34,221 bases of DNA, taken from positions 1-34,221 of the forward strand of contig JAHJTL010000020.1 in the NCBI GenBank assembly GCA_018829775.1. The letters run 5' to 3'. This document shows positions 31,108 to 34,221 of the stretch, piece after piece (within the stretch, counting starts at the first letter, position 1; each line of letters begins with the position of its first letter). A program made the position numbers and the translations under genes. The notes under the pieces were generated by a model. The model made no database searches. It had not been told where the DNA came from and was given only the letters and a program-made list of their open reading frames with translations. This DNA comes from Chloroflexota bacterium (lineage in GTDB: Bacteria > Chloroflexota > Dehalococcoidia > Dehalococcoidales > RBG-16-60-22).

Positions 31108-31136
31108 TTGAATTATGCGTATAGCAGTGCTAACAT
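31108..31136 (+). promoter_or_regulatory. Possible promoter of the DoxX-like gene
   Basis: TTGAAT (31108-31113), 17-nt spacer, TAACAT (31131-31136), about 66 nt before the ATG. Confidence 0.35.
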
Positions 31137-31202
31137 CCATTATATTTGGCTATTGATTCAGGGCTGAGGGTTACTGTTTCAGGTTATCGGAGGTAAATCT
31201 TT

Positions 31203-31676
31203 ATGCGCTACAGGCACTGGCTAGGCCTGGGAGCAAGTATCATCCTGGGGATGATATTCTTGATTTCGGGCATAGGAAAACTATTACTTCAAGGAGAATT
31301 GTTTGAGACATATTTTCCCGGCTTTCTCGACTTTCTGACACTGGACCAGACCAGGCTCTTATTTTACGGGCTTCCCTATGTTGAAATTGCCATTGGCGCA
31401 CTGCTAATTGTAGGGTTTGCCACCAAGCTTATTGCCGCTTTGACCTCATTGCTGATTGCTGCTTTCATCGCCAGCAACGTCTGGTTCATCACCCATGGAA
31501 TGGGTTTTGAGCCTTGCGGATGTCTGGGCATTTTTGACAGGTTATTTCAGAGTAAGCTCTCCACACAGCAATCATTTTATATCGATATAGCAATGTTAGC
31601 TCTAATATTGATTACCCTCTTATGCTATCAGCGCAGTTTTACCAGTATCCGCCCCTGGTTTCTAAAAAAGAATTAA
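31203..31676 (+). CDS. DoxX/MauE-like membrane protein
   Basis: A 157-aa protein with four hydrophobic helices (about residues 8-27, 54-72, 75-95, 125-142). The opening LGLGASIILGMIFLISGIGKL is typical of DoxX/MauE. A Cys-Gly-Cys sits in FEPCGCLG after helix 3, a position where MauE-type redox proteins often carry cysteines, so membrane thiol redox chemistry is possible. GGAGGT ribosome site 8 nt upstream. Convergent with the ThDP enzyme gene (10-nt gap). Confidence 0.75.
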   Translation: MRYRHWLGLGASIILGMIFLISGIGKLLLQGELFETYFPGFLDFLTLDQTRLLFYGLPYVEIAIGALLIVGFATKLIAALTSLLIAAFIASNVWFITHGMGFEPCGCLGIFDRLFQSKLSTQQSFYIDIAMLALILITLLCYQRSFTSIRPWFLKKN

Positions 31677-31686
31677 GCTCGATACA

Positions 31687-33354
31687 TCAGGTCCAAACCG
31701 GGGGTGGTATAGCTCGAATATCGCTAACAACGTCAATTATTACCGGTTGGTCTATATCAAGAGACTTACGCAGCGCAGCTTTCAGCTCGTCCGGTTTTCT
31801 CACCCGTATACCAGAGCAGCCCATAGCTGTCGCTACCCTGGAGAAATCGATATCGGTAAATTGCCATATATCATCGGCACTGCCGCTTCCGCCAGAGTAT
31901 GCTTTTTCCGCCCCCTTTTTCACCTGATTCATGGAGCGGTTATTATTTACTATTATTAAAACGTTAATACCATATCGGGCGGCTGTCTCCAGTTCTGCCA
32001 CGTGATACCAGAATCCCCCATCCCCGGTAAAGCATATTACGGGCCTGTCAGGTGAAGCACATTTAGCTCCAAGTGCTGCGGGAAAGGCCCACCCCAGGGA
32101 GCCAGCACACCTTATATAGGTTTGCCCTGCCTGCTTTATATCTACCATAGTGCCGGTCCAAATTGCGGAATGACCGGTGTCTGAAATTAACAGGGCGTCT
32201 TCTGGCAGGAAATCCGTAATCTCTTTGCACAGGCGTTCCGGTCTGATAGGCATACTGTTAGAGTTGTACATTTTTTTAATCTGGTCTTTCCATTCTTTCT
32301 TAACCTGATTTATGCGCTGAAGCCAGTGTGTTCTCTGTTCAACAGGCTCTATTGTCTCAATCAAACGACGTAATGTTACTTTAGCATCTCCTAAAAGGGC
32401 CACCTTTGTTGGGTAGTTCCTCCCGAGTTCTGAGGGGTCTATATCTATCTGCATAACAGAGGTGCCTGGACGGGGAATTTTCCAGTCATTGGTGACCTGG
32501 CTGCCGGTGCGACTGCCGATGAACAAAACCAGGTCGGCTTCCGACACGGCTCGATTTGCACACTGAGTGGAGTACGACCCAGTTACCCCAACGGCAAGGG
32601 AGTGGTCGTCTCGAATCGTTCCTTTACCGTTTAGCGAAGTTACCACCGGGATAGAAAGCCTTTCGGCAAACTCAACTAGTTCGGTACAGGCCTGAGAGGC
32701 TTTTACTCCCCCACCTGCCACTATGATTGGCCTTTGTGATTGAAAGAGGACCTTGGCTGCTTGCAGGACCAAATCTCGCTCTGGTTCCGGTCTGAAGACA
32801 GGAAAGTGGCTGAACTGTTCTTCAATTACGACTTCCAGGTCAGCCCTTTGCTCCATGATTATTTCACCTCTAATCCCTTGAAATTCAAGGTGCACCGGCC
32901 CCGGTGGTCCGGAAACCGCCTCTCTAAAAGCCTGGCGAAGGAGCAAGGGTAATTGTTCAACCGTATCAACGGTGGCATTGAATTTGGTGACGGCGTCAAA
33001 CATTGGTTTGTGCTCGATTTCCTGATAAGCGTGCCGGTATCTGTACAGAGACCTCCTGCGACCGGTAATTGCAATTACGGGGGACAAACCAAGGTAGGCA
33101 TCCTGGAGCCCTGCGGCCAGATTGGCGGCTCCAACGGATTGTGACATACAAACTCCTGGCTTATGCGAAGCACGTGCATACCCATCCGCCATATAAGCAG
33201 CCGCTTTTTCGCTATGGGTCAATATCCGCTTTATACCCTGCTTTTCCATTTCCATCATACCTTCGTGGAGTATGGCCGGAACGAAGAAAACATGAGTAAC
33301 ACCATATCCCTTGAAAGTTTCAGCGATATACTGGGCACCACTCATCGTAGCCAT
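31687..33354 (-). CDS. ThDP-dependent enzyme of the acetolactate synthase family
   Basis: A 555-aa protein with the three-domain POX/AHAS layout: ThDP pyrimidine domain (HSEKAAAYMADGYAR with catalytic Glu), central domain (PIIVAGGGVKAS), and ThDP pyrophosphate domain with GDGGFWYH...NNNRS (Mg site). Family reactions include acetolactate synthesis, benzoylformate/oxalyl-CoA decarboxylation and sulfopyruvate or sulfoacetaldehyde chemistry. No regulatory subunit (ilvN/H) is adjacent, which argues for a catabolic enzyme rather than valine synthesis. Good AAGGAG site; divergent from the reductive dehalogenase gene. Confidence 0.88.
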   Translation of the reverse strand: MATMSGAQYIAETFKGYGVTHVFFVPAILHEGMMEMEKQGIKRILTHSEKAAAYMADGYARASHKPGVCMSQSVGAANLAAGLQDAYLGLSPVIAITGRRRSLYRYRHAYQEIEHKPMFDAVTKFNATVDTVEQLPLLLRQAFREAVSGPPGPVHLEFQGIRGEIIMEQRADLEVVIEEQFSHFPVFRPEPERDLVLQAAKVLFQSQRPIIVAGGGVKASQACTELVEFAERLSIPVVTSLNGKGTIRDDHSLAVGVTGSYSTQCANRAVSEADLVLFIGSRTGSQVTNDWKIPRPGTSVMQIDIDPSELGRNYPTKVALLGDAKVTLRRLIETIEPVEQRTHWLQRINQVKKEWKDQIKKMYNSNSMPIRPERLCKEITDFLPEDALLISDTGHSAIWTGTMVDIKQAGQTYIRCAGSLGWAFPAALGAKCASPDRPVICFTGDGGFWYHVAELETAARYGINVLIIVNNNRSMNQVKKGAEKAYSGGSGSADDIWQFTDIDFSRVATAMGCSGIRVRKPDELKAALRKSLDIDQPVIIDVVSDIRAIPPPVWT

Positions 33355-33549
33355 ATGAATTTCTCTCCTTTATTTTTGCCTGAATGGAGTTGGGCCGATA
33401 GCGTATTTTATATTAGCTTGTGTTATCAAGTAAATCATAATCCCAGCCCAGAGGCTATGGAAAGGTTCGGTATTATTTTAAAAAAGACACGACTTATCCA
33501 AGTAAAAAGTGCAATAATGATTAGCATTGAGCCAGCGATTTTGCCCGAA

Positions 33550-33579
33550 TTGACAAAGGTTATTTACGTATCCAATAAT
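33550..33579 (+). promoter_or_regulatory. Promoter of the reductive dehalogenase-like gene
   Basis: TTGACA (33550-33555), 18-nt spacer, AATAAT (33574-33579). The ATG at 33612 is about 26 nt from the expected transcript start. Confidence 0.6.
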
Positions 33580-33611
33580 GCCTACAGGTGCATAAGAAAG
33601 GAAGTTGGAGA

Positions 33612-34221
33612 ATGAGCAGGGTAAAGAAAGCGACCTATGAAAGATTTATTACCGGCCCAATCCCCCGCTTTGATGACAGAAACGGCGGATTCTCAAAGCT
33701 CCAAAGAGGCGAAATAGTTGCCCCGGACAACATCGGGACGACACAGAAGGGTGCAGCTACAGTAATTGAGCGCGCGCTTACGAGAGACCCTACTAAGAAG
33801 GAAAAGGAAGGATATCGGCAAGAGGACTACGCACTGAAACAGGCGGGCAGAACGGTTGATGTCTATGTCAGGAAGTACCTGTTCTCCAGAGATTCAGACG
33901 TCGATGAAAACAGGGTCGATGTTTCGGGAAAGGCTGCTACGACCCGTAAAATTAAGCGTGTGGCCCGGTGGTTTGGAGCAGACCGGGTGGGTGTTTGTGA
34001 AATTAATCCGAGCTGGATTTATTCGCACTGGGGGGATAATAACGCCATCAGGAGCGAAGTGGCCAACGCGGGTGACCCTACAGAATTGCCATCATGGGCC
34101 AAATATGCAGTTGTGATGGCTATTGCCATGGACTATCAGCGGTTAAGGAGGAGCCCGGCCGTAGAAGGCGGTACGGATTTAGCCTATTCCCAGATGGCAT
34201 TCACGGCCGCGTCCCTGGCGA
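33612..34221 (+). CDS. Reductive dehalogenase-like protein, N-terminal part (runs off right edge)
   Basis: 203 codons, open to the edge. Residues about 110-203 match the N-terminal reductive dehalogenase domain: TRKIKRVARWFGADRVGVCEINPSWIYSHW, then WAKYAVVMAIAMDYQRLRRSP and TDLAYSQMAFTAASLA. These align with the GADLVGI..., VIVMA-EMDY and GYS-MA...LA blocks of PceA/VcrA-type proteins. The N-terminus (MSRVKKATYERFITGPIPRF) has no twin-arginine signal, unlike respiratory RdhA of Dehalococcoides, so the protein may be cytoplasmic. The cobamide-binding and Fe-S parts lie outside the window. ATG 33612 follows AAGGAAG. An epoxyqueuosine-reductase relative is a less likely alternative. Confidence 0.78.
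   Translation, partial: MSRVKKATYERFITGPIPRFDDRNGGFSKLQRGEIVAPDNIGTTQKGAATVIERALTRDPTKKEKEGYRQEDYALKQAGRTVDVYVRKYLFSRDSDVDENRVDVSGKAATTRKIKRVARWFGADRVGVCEINPSWIYSHWGDNNAIRSEVANAGDPTELPSWAKYAVVMAIAMDYQRLRRSPAVEGGTDLAYSQMAFTAASLA

Larger units (their letters stand above)
30725..31202. other. AT-rich intergenic region between dctP and the DoxX-like gene
   Basis: Holds the dctP promoter (minus, 30917-30945), a leader of about 185 nt with a 7-bp dyad TACACTC/GAGTGTA (30827-30833, 30848-30854) flanked by two TTAACCAT repeats (30820, 30859), and a plus-strand promoter candidate at 31108-31136. No ORF of interest. Confidence 0.5.

Noticed and set aside
33163-33615. 150-codon plus-strand frame
   Set aside because: Mostly antisense of the ThDP enzyme N-terminus, and no ribosome site at its start.

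Overview
The window (about 34 kb, GC slightly above 50%) looks like a chromosome fragment of an anaerobic bacterium, most probably Chloroflexota of the Dehalococcoidia type. The basis is gene content: a partial reductive dehalogenase without a Tat leader at the right edge, an MtrA-type corrinoid methyltransfer protein at the left edge, a ferredoxin-dependent 2-oxoacid oxidoreductase, UroD-like and RraA-like proteins, a TRAP transporter whose lipoprotein carries a long Ala-Pro linker, and many TTG/GTG starts with good Shine-Dalgarno sites. This assignment is inference; no rRNA or tRNA gene is visible. No CRISPR array, complete IS element or prophage was seen, so the region is accessory/metabolic rather than mobile.

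Layout. 1-1110 (-): MtrA-like protein running off the left edge, with an in-frame TGA at codon 14 followed by a textbook bacterial SECIS-like hairpin (8-bp perfect stem, GGUC loop, 18 nt after the UGA). It is a strong candidate for an undescribed selenoprotein. 1481-5136: C_GCAxxG_C_C redox protein, RraA-like protein (-), cytoplasmic-type gamma-glutamyltransferase, and a SnoaL-like protein preceded by a consensus promoter and an attenuator-like leader. 5143-8551 (-): four-gene operon of a 10-formyl-THF hydrolase-like formyltransferase, a stand-alone Lrp/AsnC ligand-binding (RAM) protein, a UroD-family protein and an SDR epimerase.

8746-16026 (+): nine tightly packed genes. They are the four subunits of a 2-oxoacid:ferredoxin oxidoreductase, a D-2-hydroxyacid dehydrogenase, a glutaryl-CoA-dehydrogenase-like enzyme, an FMN reductase-like protein, a YfcE-type phosphoesterase and an MFS carrier. 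Read in order this makes chemical sense as 2-hydroxyadipate -> 2-oxoadipate -> glutaryl-CoA -> crotonyl-CoA, a C6 dicarboxylate route (inference). 16057-18333 (-): zinc alcohol dehydrogenase, HpaI-type aldolase and DinB-fold protein, with tandem extended -10 sites and an inverted-repeat operator candidate.

18560-21469 (-): a surface/pilin locus (two type IV prepilin-like proteins, one PilX-like protein, one secreted protein). Two of its promoters are each preceded by a PhoB-box-like TTGTAAT-N4-TTGTAAT direct repeat. 21676-27457: YbaK deacylase, D-hydantoinase-type amidohydrolase, iron alcohol dehydrogenase, a small secreted unknown, an SDR and a ComB-like phosphatase, several with near-consensus sigma-70 promoters. 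27651-30724 (-): TRAP transporter dctPQM with a strong intercistronic hairpin. 31203-34221: DoxX/MauE-like membrane protein, a ThDP enzyme of the acetolactate-synthase family, and the divergent partial reductive dehalogenase with its own promoter.
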